A stretch of 64,000 nucleotides of DNA from Hordeum vulgare subsp. vulgare (Eukaryota > Streptophyta > Magnoliopsida > Poales > Poaceae). The stretch's first letter is position 1. Each line of letters opens with the position of its first letter. Made by a program: the position numbers and the translations under genes. The notes below the pieces were generated by a model. It did no database searches, was not told where the DNA came from, and saw only the letters and a program-made list of their open reading frames with translations. The DNA lies in assembly GCF_904849725.1 (NCBI RefSeq), contig NC_058518.1, forward strand, positions 395,733,581-395,797,580, read 5' to 3'. Positions 1 to 12,394 of the stretch are shown here, piece by piece.

Positions 1-142
1 CATTAAGGACATAATCCTTCTTCCCAGCTTGTAGGATCAACTTAAGATTACGATCCCAGTCTACAAAGTTGCTTCCATCATCTTTCAACTTAGCTTTCTC
101 TAGGAGCGTATTAAAATTCAGGGTGACTGTCGCCTGAGCCAT
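1..142 (-). CDS. Copia gag polyprotein, N-terminal 47 codons (cut by window edge)
   Basis: The ATG is at 142-140 on the minus strand and the frame stays open to base 1. The start reads MAQATVTLNFNTLLEKAK and continues with the pattern DDGSNFVDWDRNLKLIL, the usual beginning of BARE-1/Angela gag, the capsid-forming polyprotein. Too little is present to judge whether the gene is intact. The start is about 1.24 kb inside the primer binding site, the usual long leader of this family. Confidence 0.75.
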   Translation of the reverse strand, partial: MAQATVTLNFNTLLEKAKLKDDGSNFVDWDRNLKLILQAGKKDYVLN

Positions 143-1382
143 GATCTACAACACAAATATATTCAAAGTGGACTTAGACTATGTTCAAGATAATTAGAGT
201 TTAACTTAATCAAATTACTTGCTAAACTCCCACTCAAAACATACATCTCTCTAGTCATTTGAGTGGTTCATGGCCCACTTACACTAGCTCAAGTCCGATC
301 ATCACGTGAGTTGAGTATAGTTTCAGTGGTAAGCATCCCTATGCTAATCATATCAACTATATGATTCATGATCGACCTTTTGGTCTCATGTGTTCCGAGG
401 CCATGTCTGCACATGCTAGGCTCGTCAAGCTTAACCCGAGTGTTCCGCGTGTGCAACTGTTTTGCACCCGTTGTATGTGAACGTTGAGTCTATCACACCC
501 GATCATCACGTGGTGTCTCGAAACGACAAACTGTAGCAATGGTGCACAGTCGGGGAGAACACAATTTCGTCTCTAAATTTTAGTGAGAGATCACCTCATA
601 ATGCTAACATCGTTCTAAGCAAAATAAGGTGCATAAAAGGATTAACATCACATGCAATTCATAAGTGACATGATATGGCCATCATCACGTGCTTCTTGAT
701 CTCCATCACCAAAGCACCGGCATGATCTTCTTTGTCACCGGCGCCACACCATGATCTCCATCAACGTGCCGCCATCGGGGTTGTCGTGCTACTCATGCTA
801 TTACTACTAAAGCTACATCCTAGCAATATAGTAAACGCATCTGCAAGCACAAACGTTAGTTTAAAGACAACCCTATGGCTCCTGTCGGTTGCCGTACCAT
901 CGACGTGCAAGTCGATATTATCTATTACAATATGATCATCTCATACATCCAATATATCACATCACATCTTTGGCCATATCACATCACAAGCATACCCTGC
1001 AAAAACAAGTTAGACGTCCTCTAATTGATGTTGCATGTTTTACGTGCTGACCATGGGTATCTAGTAGGATCGCATCTTACTTACGCAAACACCACAACGG
1101 AGATATATGAATTGCTATTTAACCTCATCCAAGGACCTCCTCGGTCAATTCTAATTCAACTAAAGTTGGAGAAACCGACACCCGCCAGTCATCTTTGAGC
1201 AATGGAGTTACTCGTAGCGATGAAACCAGTCTCTCGTAAGCGTACGAGTAATGTCGGTCTGAGCCGCTTCGATCCAACAATACCGCGGAATCAAGAAAAG
1301 ACTAAGGAGGGCAGCAAGACGCACATCACCGCCCACAAAAACTTTTGTGTTCTACTCGAGATTACATCTACGCATGAACCTA

Positions 1383-1395
1383 GCTCATGATGCCA
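1383..1395 (-). other. Primer binding site of BARE/Angela element
   Basis: On the minus strand TGGCATCATGAGC follows the LTR end (CCCCAACA) after one base. It is the family's variant of the initiator-Met tRNA complement and primes minus-strand DNA synthesis. Confidence 0.75.
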
Positions 1396-1396
1396 C

Positions 1397-3199
1397 TGTT
1401 GGGGAACGTCGCATGGGAAACAAAAAATTTCCTACGCGCACGAAGACCTATCATGGTGATGTCCATCTACGAGAGGGGATTTCCGATCTACGTACCCTTG
1501 TAGATCGCACAGCAGAAGCGTTAGTGAACGCGGTTGATGTAGTGGAACGTCCTCACGTCCCTCGATCTGCCCCGCGAACCGTCCCACGAACCGTCCCGCG
1601 ATCTGTCCCACGATCTAGTGCCGAACGGACGGCACCTCCGCGTTCAGCACACGTACAGCTCGATGATGATCTCGGACTTCTTGATCCAGCAAGAGAGACG
1701 GAGAGGAAGATGAGTTCTCCGACAGCGTGACGGCGCTCCGGAGGTTGGTGGTGATCTAATCTCAGCAGGGCTCCGCCCGAGCTCCGCAGAAACGCGATCT
1801 AGAGGTAAAACCGTGGAGGTATGTGGTCGGGCTGCCTCGAAAAGGTTGTCTCAAATCAGCCCTAATAGCTCCATATATATAGGAGGAGGGAGGGGAGGCT
1901 TTCCTTGAGGCTCAAGGAGCCCCAAGGGCTGCGCACCAAGGGGAGGAGGAGTCCTCCTCCAATCCTAGTCCAACTAGGATTGGAAGGTGGAGTCCTTCTC
2001 TTCCTTCCCACCTCCTTTTTTTCCTTTTCTCTTTGATTTTCTATCCATGGCGCATAGGGCCTTCTTGGGCTGTCCCACCAGCCCACCAAGGGCTGGTGCG
2101 CCACCCCCAAGGCCTATGGGCTTCCCCGGGGTGGGCTGCCCCCCCCCCCCCCCGGTGAACATCCGGAACCCATTCGTCATTCCCGGTACATTCCCGGTAA
2201 CTCCGAAAACCTTCCGGTAATCAAATGAGGTCATCCTATATATCAATGTTCGTTTCCGGACCATTCCGGAAACCCTCATGACGTCTGTGATCTCATCTGG
2301 GACTCCGAATAACATTCGGTAACCAACCATATAACTCAAATACGCATAAAACAACGTCGAACCTTAAGTGTGCAGACCCTACGAGTTCGAGAACTATGTA
2401 GACATGACCCGAGTGACTCCTCGGTCAATATCCAACAGCGGGACCTGGATGCCCATATTGGATCCTACATATTCTACGAACATCTTATCGTTTGAACCTC
2501 AGTGCCAAGGATTCATATAATCCCGTATGTCATTCCCTTTATCCTTCGGTATGTTACTTGCCCGAGATTCGATCGTCAGTTTCCGCATACCTATTTCAAT
2601 CTCGTTTACTGGTAAGTCTCTTTACTCGTTCCGTAATACAAGATCCTGCAACTTACACTAAGTTACATTGCTTGCAAGGCTTGTGTGTGATGTTGTATTA
2701 CCGAGTGGGCCCCGAGATACCTCTCCGTACGGAGTGACAAATCCCAGTCTCGATCCATACTAACTCAACGAAAACCTTCGGGAATACCCGTAGAGCATCT
2801 TTATAGTCACCCAGTTACGTTGCGACGTTTGATACACACAAAGCATTCCTCCAGTGTGAGTGAGTTATATGATCTCATGGTCATAGGAACAAATACTTGA
2901 CACGCAGAAAACATGCTACGTCTATTAGTTTGGGTCTAGTCCATCACGTGATTCTCCTAATGACATGATCCAGTTATCAAGCAACAACACCTTGTACATA
3001 GTCAGAAGACCTTGACTATCTTTGATCAACTGGCTAGCCAACTAGAGGCTTGCTAGGGACAGTGTTTTGTCTATGTATCCACACATGTATATAAGTCTTC
3101 ATTCAATACAATTATAGCATGGATAATAAACGATTATCTTGATACAGGAATTATAATAATAACTATATTTATTATTGCCTCTAGGGCATAATTCCAACA
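1397..3199 (-). repeat. 5' LTR of BARE/Angela-type Copia element
   Basis: This LTR is 1803 bp and has TGTTGG...CCAACA termini. It is colinear with the solo LTR at 21175-23000 and, more distantly, with the LTR pair at 42468-44254 and 49172-50942. It holds a TATA box, a run of 15 C at about 2139-2153 and several GGGCTGG/CCAGCCC inverted repeats. The small open frames inside it are not genes. Confidence 0.92.
1870..1882 (-). promoter_or_regulatory. TATA box of BARE/Angela LTR
   Basis: The minus strand reads CCTATATATATGG, followed downstream by the GC-rich leader part of the LTR. The same motif recurs in the other BARE-type LTRs near 21651-21661, 42932-42940 and 49620-49628. It is the likely core promoter for full-length element RNA. 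Confidence 0.65.
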
Positions 3200-5793
3200 C
3201 ATAATTCTGTTATGATTGTGTTTTTTGTGTTTCTTTTTGTGTTATGATTAGTTTTGGTGATGGTTGTTTGATCATGCTGAAAAAGACAAAAACTTTGTGC
3301 TCACGACATTATTTTTAATTCCCATCAAAAAAGAGATTTTGAGTTGATTCTTTTTGCTGCTGGTTTATATGAAAATTACCCTAATTATCATAATTTTTCA
3401 GAGTTTTTGGGATACCAGAAGTATACGAAGTATACAGATTGCTACAGACTGGTCTGTTTTTGACAGATTTTGTTTCTGTTGTGTTGATTGCTTATTTTGA
3501 TGAAACTATGGATAGTATCGGGGGGTACTAGCCATGGAAAAGTTAGAATACAGTAATCTAACATCAATATAAATAGAAATCACGAGTTGGTAGTTTGTTT
3601 TCTTATGCTAATGGTATCACGAGTTTCTGTTTAAGTTTTGTGTTGTGAAGTTTTCAAGTTTTGGGTGACATTCTCATGGACAATGGGATAAAGAGTGGAA
3701 AGAGCTTAAGCTTGGGGATGCCCAAGGCATCCCAAGCCAAATTCAAGGACACCAAAAATCCTAAGCTTGGGGATGCCCCGGGAAGGCATCCCCTCTTTCG
3801 CCTTCAATCCATCGGTAACGTTACTTGGAGCTATATTTTTATTCACCACATGATATGTGTTTTGCTTGGAGCGTCGTGTATTATAGGAGTATTTTCTTTT
3901 TGTTTTGTCACAATCATCCTTGCTGCACACCTTTTTGAGAGGGACATGCACTCATCGTGAAGTTTCTAGAATACTCAATGAGCTTCACTTATATCTTTTG
4001 AGTTAGGCAATTTAGCTCGCATGTGCTTCACTTATATCTTTTGAGCTAGATAATTTTGCTCTAGTGCTTCACTTAAATATTATTAGAGCACGGCGGTGTC
4101 ATATTTTGTAGAAATAAAAACTCTCGATCTTCACTTATATCTTTTTGAGAGTGCTCTTTCTCAGTAACTTGGTAATTTGCGTGTGCTATGAAAGTAGTCC
4201 TAAAGATGATAGACATCCAAAGAGGATATAATAAAAACTTCCATATTCAAGTGCATTGATTAGTAAGATAAGTTTGATTCCTAACAATTAAGTTTTGAGA
4301 TATGGATTTGGTAATATTAGAGTTATGTTAGTAGGGTGTTGTGAATCTAGAAATACTTGTGTTGAAGTTAGTAATTCCCGTAGCATGCACGTATGGTGAA
4401 CCGCTATGTTAGGAAGTCGGAGCATAATTGATTTATTGATTGTCATTCTTTGTATGGCGGTTGGGATCGCGCGATGGTTAACACCTACCAACCCTACCCC
4501 TAGGAGTATGCGTTTAGCACTTTGTTTCGATTACTAATAAAACTTTCGCAATAAGTATATGAGTTCTTCATGACTAATGTGAGTTCATGGTATAGATGCA
4601 CTTTCACCTTCCACCATTGCTAGGCTCTCTAGTGCCGCGCAAGTTTCGCCGGTGCACAAACCCACCATATACCTTTCTCAAAACAGCCACCATACCTACC
4701 TATTATGGCATTTTCATAGTCATTCCGAGATATATTGCCATGCAACTCCCACCGTTCCGTCTCATGACTTGTGCCGTCACTTTCATATTGCCATTGCATG
4801 ATCGTAAGATAGCTAGCAAATGTTTCAACGTCATACACTAAGCTAGATCGTTGCACATCCCGGTACACTGCCGGAGGCATTTCCTATAGAGTCGTCATTG
4901 TTCTAAGTATTGAGTTGTGAGTAGATAAAAGTGTGATGATCATCATTATTAGAGCATTGTCCCATGTGAGGAATGCCCACCCAATAAATGAAAAGAGGCC
5001 AAAGAGCCCAAAAAAAGGGGACAGAAAAAGAGAGAAGGGACAATACTACTATCTTTTCCCACACTTGTGCTTCAAAATAGCACCATGTTCTTCATGATAG
5101 AGAGTCTCTTGTTTTGACACTTCCATATACTAGTGGGATTTTTCATTATATAACTTGGCTTGTATATTCCAATGATGGGCTTCCTCAAAATTGCCCTAGG
5201 TCTTCGTGAGCAAGCAAGTTGGGTGCACACCCACTAGTTCTCCTTTTGAGCTTTCACACACTTATAGCTCTAAGTGCATCCGTTGCATGGTAATCCCTAC
5301 TCATTCGCATTGATATCTATTGATGGGCATCTCCATAGCCCATTAATACGCCAAGTCAATGTGACCATCTCCTCCTTTTTGCCTCACAACCTCCACCACA
5401 CTCTATTCCACCTATGGTGCTCTATCCATGGCTCACGCTCATGTATTGCGTGAGAGTTGAAAAGGTTTGAGAAAGTAAGAGTGCGAAAACAATTACTTGG
5501 CCAATACCGGGGTTGTGCATGATTTAAATTCGTTGTGTGGGGATGATGGAGCATAGCCAGACTATATGATTTTGTAGGGATAACTTTCCTTGGCCTTGTT
5601 ATTTCAAAAGTTCATGATTACTTTGCTAGTTTGCTTGAAGTATTATTGTTTTCATGTCAATAGTAAACTATTGTTTTGAATCTTACGGATCTGAACATTC
5701 ATGACACGAGAAAGAAGTTACAAAGGACAAATATGTTAGGTAGCATTCCACATCAAAAATTCAGTCTTTATCACTTGCCTACTCGAGGACGAG

Positions 5794-5816
5794 CAGGAGT
5801 TAAGCTTGGGGATGCT
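5794..5816 (+). other. Polypurine tract of Gypsy element
   Basis: The purine-rich AGGAGTTAAGCTTGGGGATGC lies just before the LTR start (TGATACG at 5817). This is where plus-strand DNA synthesis is primed in LTR elements. The core AAGCTTGGGGATGC is repeated upstream at about 3706-3725 and 3762-3780. Confidence 0.6.
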
Positions 5817-7334
5817 TGATACGTCTCCAACGTATCCATAATTTTTATGGTTCCATGCTATTATCATGTCAACTTTGGATGTTTTGTATGCATGAATATG
5901 CTATTTTATATCTTTTTTGGGACTAACCTATTAACTCAGTGCCAAGTGCCACTTTCTGTTTTTTCCGTGTTTTTGACCTTTTTCAGAGGAATATTAAACG
6001 GAGTCCAAACGGAATAAAACCTGCGGAATAATTTTTTCCATAACAGAAGATACGCGGGAGACTTGAGAACCAAGGCAAAGGACCTCGGGTGAGGTCACAA
6101 GCCCCCTAGCCCCGTCCTAGGGGGCCGGGCCTAGCGGGCTTGTGGGCTCCCCGTGGCTCCTCTACCCTACTTCTTCCGCCTATAAATTCTCTTAAATCCA
6201 AAACCACCAGAGAGAGCCACGAAAATACTTTTCCGCCGCCGCAAGCTTCTGTCTCTGCAAGATCCCATCTGGGGCACGTCCTGGTGCCCTGTCAGAGGGG
6301 GGATTCGGACATGGAGGGCTTCTTCATCAACACCATTGCCTCTCCGATGATGCGTGAGTAGTTCACCAGAGACCTTCGGGTCCATAGCTAGTAGCTAGAT
6401 GGCTTCTTCTCTCTCTTGGATCTTCAATACAAAGTTCTCCATGATCTTCATGAATATCCATCCGATGTAACCTTCTTTTGCGGTGTGTTTGTCGAGATCC
6501 GATGAATTGTGGATTTATGATCAGATTATCTATGAATATTATTTGAGTCTCCTCTGATCTCTTATATGCATGATTTCGTATCCTTGTAATTCTCTTCGAG
6601 TTGTGGGTTTCGTTTGGCCAACTTGATCTATAATTCTTGCAATGGGAGAAGTCCTTGGTTTTGGGTTCATACCGTGCGGTGTCCTCACCTAGTGACAGAA
6701 GGGGTAGCGAGGCACGCATCGTGTTGTTTCCATCAAGGGTAAAAAGATGGGGTTTATATCATATTGCATGAATTTATTCCTCTACATCATGTCATCTTGC
6801 TTAAGGTGTTACTCCGTTTGTTATGAACTTAATACACTAGATGCATGCTGGATAACGGTCGATGTGTGGAGTAATAGTAGTATATGCAGACAGTATCGGT
6901 CTACTTGTCTCGGACGTGATGCCTATATGTATCATCATTGCCTTAGATATCATCATGACTTTGCGCGATTCTATCAATTGCTTGACAGTAATTCGTTCAC
7001 CCACCGTAATACTTGCTATCATGAGAGAAGCCTCTAGTGAACACTATGGCCCCCGGGTCTACTTCACATCATATTTTCAGATCTACACTTTTACTTTGTT
7101 GCACTTTCCACCTTCAGATCTCACCTTGCAAGTAATCGTGAAGGGATTGACAACCCCGTTATAGCATTGGGTGCAAGTTTGTTTGTTTTTGCGCAGGTAC
7201 ATTGGTGCCTTTTCTTGATACTCCTACTGGATTGATACTTTTTTTCCTCAAACTGAGGGAAATACTTACTACTACTGTGCTGCATCCCCCTTTCCTCTTC
7301 AAGGGAAAAACCAACGCAAGCTCAAGAGGTAGCA
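5817..7334 (+). repeat. 3' LTR of Gypsy element
   Basis: This LTR is 1518 bp and runs from TGATACGTCTCC to AAGAGGTAGCA. A TATA box (TATAAAT at 6181-6187) follows a GC-rich hairpin region at 6090-6150. The LTR is similar along its length to 38403-39952. Its right boundary is set by the abrupt start of TNP2-like sequence at about 7335. Confidence 0.82.
6181..6187 (+). promoter_or_regulatory. TATA box in Gypsy LTR
   Basis: TATAAAT lies about 365 bp into the LTR, followed by the CACCAGAGAGAGCC-type leader seen in related LTRs. The equivalent TATAAAT occurs at 38770-38776 in the second Gypsy LTR. Confidence 0.5.
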
Positions 7335-7339
7335 AACCT

Positions 7340-8379
7340 CCCCGCATGAAGTGCATGAAGACAAAGTACATACACATGAGCATGTTGATTAAATGGCCAA
7401 AACAACAGTGAAATAATATTAACCTATATATGGGGCTTGTGAAAGAGGAGCTAGACACATTATGCAAATCGCCGGTCAAGACATGGGACGCCAGCACAAG
7501 AGATTATTTCTATATGAGAGTTGCGCTGATGACGACGGTACACGACTATCTTGGTTACGGTACACCTCAGGCCAGGTGTGCCACGGATACTGCGTATGCA
7601 CGAGGTGCATGGATGATACAACGTCTCAGCAGCTTACGTCAATGAAAGATGGTGGGTCTGGGAAAATCGTGTACATGGGGCAATGTAGATGGCTCGAAAA
7701 GAATGACCCATGGAGAAAATGTGGAGATCTATTCGATGGTTTGGCTGAGCATCGAGGACTTCCACGTAAGAGGAGCGGCATCGATATCAACGAGTTGTTG
7801 AATAACTCGCAACAGTGACCCTGTCGGGAAAGATTGAAAAGGCATCGGAGCCGTTACTGAAGGTATGGAAAATGAAGTATGTTTTCTGGGACTTGGAGTA
7901 CTGGCCCAATCACGACACGCCTCATTGCCTTGATCAAATTCATATCACGAAGAATGACCTCGAGAGCTTGCTTGGCACACTGATGAACATGCCAGAGAAG
8001 ACCAAGGATGGGCCGAAGGCAAGGAAAGACTTGGAGGATTTGGAGATCGGGGGGGATCTCCACATGCCCAGTAAAAAGTCGACGGAGGAGACAGAGATGG
8101 AGACGGCGGCGGAGCCAAGGGGAAGAAAAGTCAACAAGAAGGAGCAGAATTGTTGCCCCCTTTCTTGTCTCACCTTAAGTGCGAAGGAGATCGATCAATT
8201 CATCAAGTGCCTTACGGGAATCAAAGTCAGTTCCGGTTACTATGGGAAGATAAGCATATTTCAAGACACCAAGAAGAAAAGGTTCAGCAGGATGAAGTCT
8301 CATGACTGTCACGTGATGATGACGCGGATACTCCGGGTTGCCATTAGAGGGATAATGGACATGCACGTCCGTGAGACGC
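7340..8379 (+). pseudogene. TNP2-type CACTA transposase, broken fragment
   Basis: Three reading frames together give a TNP2-family transposase (Transposase_21 type). The first frame has KEELDTLCKSPVKTWDAST to VHDYLGYG. The second (about 7560-7810) has SGQVCHGYCVCTRCMDDTTS, KIVYMGQCRWLEKNDPWRK and RKRSGIDINELL. The third (7815-8379) has VFWDLEYW, CLDQIHITKNDLESLLGTL, NMPEKTKDGPKARKDLE and KKRFSRMKSHDCHVMMTRIL. At least two frameshifts and an in-frame TGA near 7411 break it. The protein would bind the element ends and cut and join DNA in the nucleus. The N-terminal part lies beyond the Gypsy insertion. The C-terminal part was split by the chromovirus LTR at 8380 and is missing on the far side. 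Confidence 0.88.
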
Positions 8380-11300
8380 TGTCACATCCTTGACACCTTA
8401 AGCAAGTTAGCTTTGTGCGCATGTTTTCTTGCATTGCATCCAAGAAATTTTCAACAAGAACAAAGTAAGTGGTGAAGGAAAATTCAACAAACCCAGCCAC
8501 TTCTCAAATTTAAGGAAATTCAAACTAGTTAAAATCAATGAACCCAAAATGGCCTCAAGAAAAGTTCAAACTTTCTGATAAATCATGAAAGTAAATGAGC
8601 AATGAAGAAAACCTTTTTCTTGACACTTTAAGCATTTTAAATAAATGCAAAAAGCTACTCGTTTCAAGTTTTAAATTTGAAACCAGAAACTTTAAACTTT
8701 CAAAAATGTTGAAAACTTTAGGAATGGTTGGAAATATTCCAACAAATATTCTAGGGTGCTCAACATAGTTTTTACAAACCATTTGGGAGCTGAAATAATT
8801 AGTAAATCAATTTCAGTATTTAAAACAGAAACAAAACAGAAAGAAAATGAGAAAACCTTACCTGACGCTTACCTGGCCCGGCCCAACTGCTCCTGTCGTC
8901 TTCCTCCTCGCCAGTAGGAGCAGGAGGTGGCCGCCGCGTCGCCGCGCGCCTCCACGCAGCTCCCTGGCTGCCTGGCCGCCGCCTCGCGCTGGCAAGCACG
9001 GGGATAACCTCCCCGAGGCCGTCCCTATCCGTTCCCCAGCTCCAGTCCCCCCCCTCCTCTCGGATCTCTCCTCCCTCCTTCTGCCGCCATTGCTACGAGC
9101 TCGAGCTCAAGCCGTCGCGCCTCTAGCCACAGGAACCTCCCTCCGAGTAGTCCAGCAGCTTCGCCTCGTCGAGCTGGTCCTCCCTGCAGAAGCCGAAGTC
9201 TCCCCGAGCTCTGCATCGCCCCCAATGCCATCGTCTTCCACCTTTGGCCGCTGGCAAATCGACGGTGAAACGCCGGCAACAGCCCTTCCCCGAGCCGTCT
9301 AAGCCCTGCTCTGCACTCCCCGTGAGCATGCAGTCATTTCCCCTCTCTTTCCCCTCAGATCCGAGCCCCCTAGCCACTGGACCATCGAACCGTACTCCGG
9401 CAGCCGCCCCGGCTCGTCGCCGGCTTACTCCGGCCACCTATAGCTCTCCCTGAGGCCAGCAATGGATGTGGTCGAGCCTGGACATCACTCCAATGCTCTC
9501 AGCATCTTGTTCCGAGCACCACAGCACATTCTGGCGTGTCACCGGCGAGGTTCTGCCGCAGATCTGGTCGCCGCCGGCCAGGCTCCGGCGAGGGCCGACG
9601 TGGCCAGTCTAATCCAGAAGTTTTAAGCTTAATCTCTCGCTCACAGTGGGCCCAAGGCCAAGTCAAACTCAGTTAGGGGCTGGTCAGCGCGGGATTAACC
9701 CCTGAGAGGCTGACCAGTGGGTCCCCCCTGTCAGGTTTGACCTGAACAGGTCGGTTGACCTGCTGATGTCAGGCTGACGCAATAAAGGGATTTTCCAGTA
9801 TAGAAATAATTCCAGAAATGTTTAAAACTTCTAAAATTCATAGAAATTAATTTGTAACTCCAATGAAAATAATTTATATATGAAAAAGTATCAGAAAAAT
9901 TCAAGGAATCTGAATATGTCATTTTCAAACATGTTTGAAAATGTTACAGAACCCAAACATGTAGATTAATGAATAAGTCAATTCTTATAAATACTTTATA
10001 AATGGAATATGGAAAATATTTGATTTTCACTATGATTGACATGATCAAATACTGTCCTAATTACTAACCAGCAACTTAACATGTCATCCCATGCATGTTA
10101 ACATCAAGTTGATCTGAGCATCAGGTCGAATCAATTAAAATGGTATCCGAGAATACCTCGTTTGAAGTGATATTTGAATTTGATTCAAATCAACTTCAAA
10201 CCTAATGCATGCTAGCTATATTAGTATATCACCTTGCATTCTCATGCCATGCTCATTCATCATCTTGATTGCATATGCTTGATATTGATTGTTGTCATTC
10301 CTTTCGATAGGCTCCGCTCCCCCGGATTCCACCGAATATCCATCTGACGGATATTGTCACTCCTCTGAGCAACAAGGCAAGCAACCATTTTGATCATCCC
10401 GATAAATCCCATGTTCTTGCTCCTGCACTTACTTATTGCATTAGGATCAAATGCTTCAACTGCTTTTGCCACGTTAGTTGAACCCACTTCCTTTGCATGA
10501 CCTATCCTTGACACAGTAAATAGCCGAACCTTGCAACCTAGCATACCTGGTAGTTGCTTGAGCTATGATGTGCCTTGTCCTGCTATGCATGCTATGCTTA
10601 GAGTTGTGTATGGTCTGTCATCTGGGAGATGAACAGAATTGTGAGAATGTGTTCGGTAAGCAAAGGCTGTGTGTTGAACCTGATTTGGTAAAGGTACCGG
10701 TGAAAGGTTGTGTAGGAGTACATGGCGGGTTGTTTCATTGGAACCGTCCTTAGGAACTGAGTTCCGTGTATGTAATCCAATACTAGATGCTACCACATGT
10801 TGGGCCCTGAAATATGACCCCGCTCGACCTATTAATCGCTTAGTACTCGGTCCAGGAGTTGCAAGTAGTTTCTGGTGTTTATAGTCATGCTGGAGGCCGT
10901 GCATGGTGCTGACCTGAGAGGTGGGCTGTGATGCGGTAGGCAGTGGCACGGTGTACCAAGTGGCACCCGGATGGTGGGCTTGGGAACCCTGCGCACATCG
11001 TTTGAGGCCGTGGCGGAAACCTCGGCCGGACTTCCGTACGGGTTACTCTCACATAGGCGATAAACCCGGACTAGGTACTAGTGTGGTTAACGGTCGTGGC
11101 CGACTCCCTCGCTAGGCTTCCGCTTGAAGGTTGCCGAGGTGCATGATGTGCACATGGCGATAAGTGGCGAGAGCGTGTGTGACGAAGTACACCCCTGCAG
11201 GGTTATGATCTATTCGAATAGCCGCGTCCGCGGATATGGACTACTTGGAGACATATGTTGTTCATAGATAACTTCAATGGCTACTCATAAAATTGTCAAG

Positions 11301-12377
11301 ATAAGCGTGAGTGTCGTGGACGGCATTTCCGTATGGAGACAGAATGATTCCATGATGGTGTATTGTTGTGGTGTTAGTGGACTCGTGTGCGAGAAATCAA
11401 GTTGTCAAAATTATTTAAAAATGCAAGTTGTCTAGCCACGAGTCAAATGCTGGCTTTCCGCATGAAACCCCACAATACCTTATTGATACTTTGCATGAGT
11501 AGTTAGTTATCCTAAAGTCTTGTTGAGTACTTCCGTACTCATGTTTGCTTAATAAATGTTGCAGAGGTTTCTAATGACCCTAATGGTGGGTTCTTCATAG
11601 ACATCGACGACGACGAGTAGCTCGTGTCCCGGCTACGATCTGGCCCTAGGTTGGGTATGTAGTATAGTCAGGCCATGTGCCTTCTAGTTGCACATGTCTG
11701 TACTCAGACAGTTTTAAACACTTCCGCTGGCTTGTAACTGAATGATTGCTATGATGGGTCGTGAGACCCTTACTGTGTAATATTATATGTGTGGCTCTTC
11801 CGAGCCTCTTAAATAAAGCTTGTATGTTTATGGTTATGTTGTGATGCCATCGATGTATCTAGACATATTGGTATGCCATGCGTACGTGTGTCGTATTTGA
11901 TATGTATGGGGTTCGATTACCTAGCCGTGAACTTTAGTAGCACTCCTTACAGGGAAATGCCCCTTTGTGATCCAACGAGCCATCGCAGCTCGCTACTGTT
12001 CTGGACACATTGGTTGACCGGCATGTGTCCTTCTTAGCTGTTGTGTCTGTCCCCTTTGGGGAAATGTCACGCGATGTAATGGAGTCCTTGTAGCTTGCTA
12101 CGACTCGTCTACAATCGCTGGTGACCGACACCTGCTTTGTTGGGTCATGTATGCCTGTCCTTGTGCGGTACTGCCACTTTGGTTTATGACTAGACTTGTC
12201 GATCCGGGTTCTTTGACATTGGAATGCTAGCGACACAATTGCATACATGAGTCAAAAGGCGCAAACGGTCCCTGCTAAGGTAAGGTTGCAGCCGTGGAGT
12301 TAACCGTGCGTGAGACCGCAAAGGGATGCGATGTGTTACAGGCTGGATTCCTATGACTTAGGATCGGGGTCCCGACA
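8380..12377 (+). repeat. 5' LTR of chromovirus (3998 bp)
   Basis: It starts TGTCACATCC and ends GTCCCGACA, giving TGTC/GACA inverted termini. The 3' LTR copy begins at 18387. Three zones are visible: an AT-rich first 480 bp, a strongly GC- and CpG-rich block at about 8870-9620, and AT-rich to mixed sequence to the end. Open frames over the GC-rich block (for example 8847-9302) occur on both strands and look like composition artefacts. A second stretch (about 10680-11340) is shared with the 3' LTR; the last 1.04 kb survives only here. Confidence 0.9.
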
Positions 12378-12381
12378 GCAT

Positions 12382-12394
12382 TGGTATCAGAGCC
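12382..12394 (+). other. Primer binding site of chromovirus
   Basis: TGGTATCAGAGCC lies four bases after the LTR end and is complementary to the 3' end of initiator-Met tRNA. Confidence 0.9.

Larger units (their letters stand above)
1..3199 (-). mobile_element. BARE-1/Angela-type Copia retrotransposon, 5' part only
   Basis: Read on the minus strand this is the 5' LTR (1397-3199), a primer binding site, a leader of about 1.25 kb and the first codons of gag, running off the left window edge. The order LTR, PBS, leader, gag is that of an autonomous Copia element. The bases right of the LTR (3200-3204, CATAA) belong to the Gypsy element it entered; the matching left copy of the target duplication lies outside the window. 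The leader and gag start resemble the equivalent parts of the complete element at 42468-50942 (about 47790-49171). The name BARE-1/Angela/WIS comes from recognising the LTR. Confidence 0.9.
3200..7334 (+). mobile_element. Gypsy LTR retrotransposon, 3' part with 3' LTR
   Basis: A non-coding internal 3' region (3200-5800), a polypurine tract and a 3' LTR (5817-7334). The left side is interrupted by the BARE element. The internal region has no gag or pol; it contains repeated AGCTTGGGGATGCC motifs and resembles 40750-41958 of the second Gypsy element. The element sits in the TNP2 gene of the CACTA; the 5 bases after the LTR (7335-7339, AACCT) would be its target duplication, with the partner outside the window. 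It belongs to the large group of Triticeae Gypsy elements with TGATACGTCTCC ends (Sabrina/WHAM-like); the exact family is unsure. The 99-codon frame at 3661-3960 is not convincingly coding. Confidence 0.82.

Noticed and set aside
1347..1730. Arg/Pro-rich frame with repeated VPRTVPRSVPRS
   Set aside because: It lies antisense within the BARE LTR near its 3' end. The repeat reflects GTCCCGCGATCC-type short repeats of the LTR.
3661..3960. 99-codon ORF in the Gypsy 3' region
   Set aside because: The matching region of the second Gypsy element (about 41510-41780) does not keep the frame, so it is non-coding.
8847..9302. Open frames of 80-150 codons on both strands in the GC-rich LTR block
   Set aside because: Overlapping frames occur on both strands in the same CpG-rich DNA, recur in the second LTR, and show no domain or start context.
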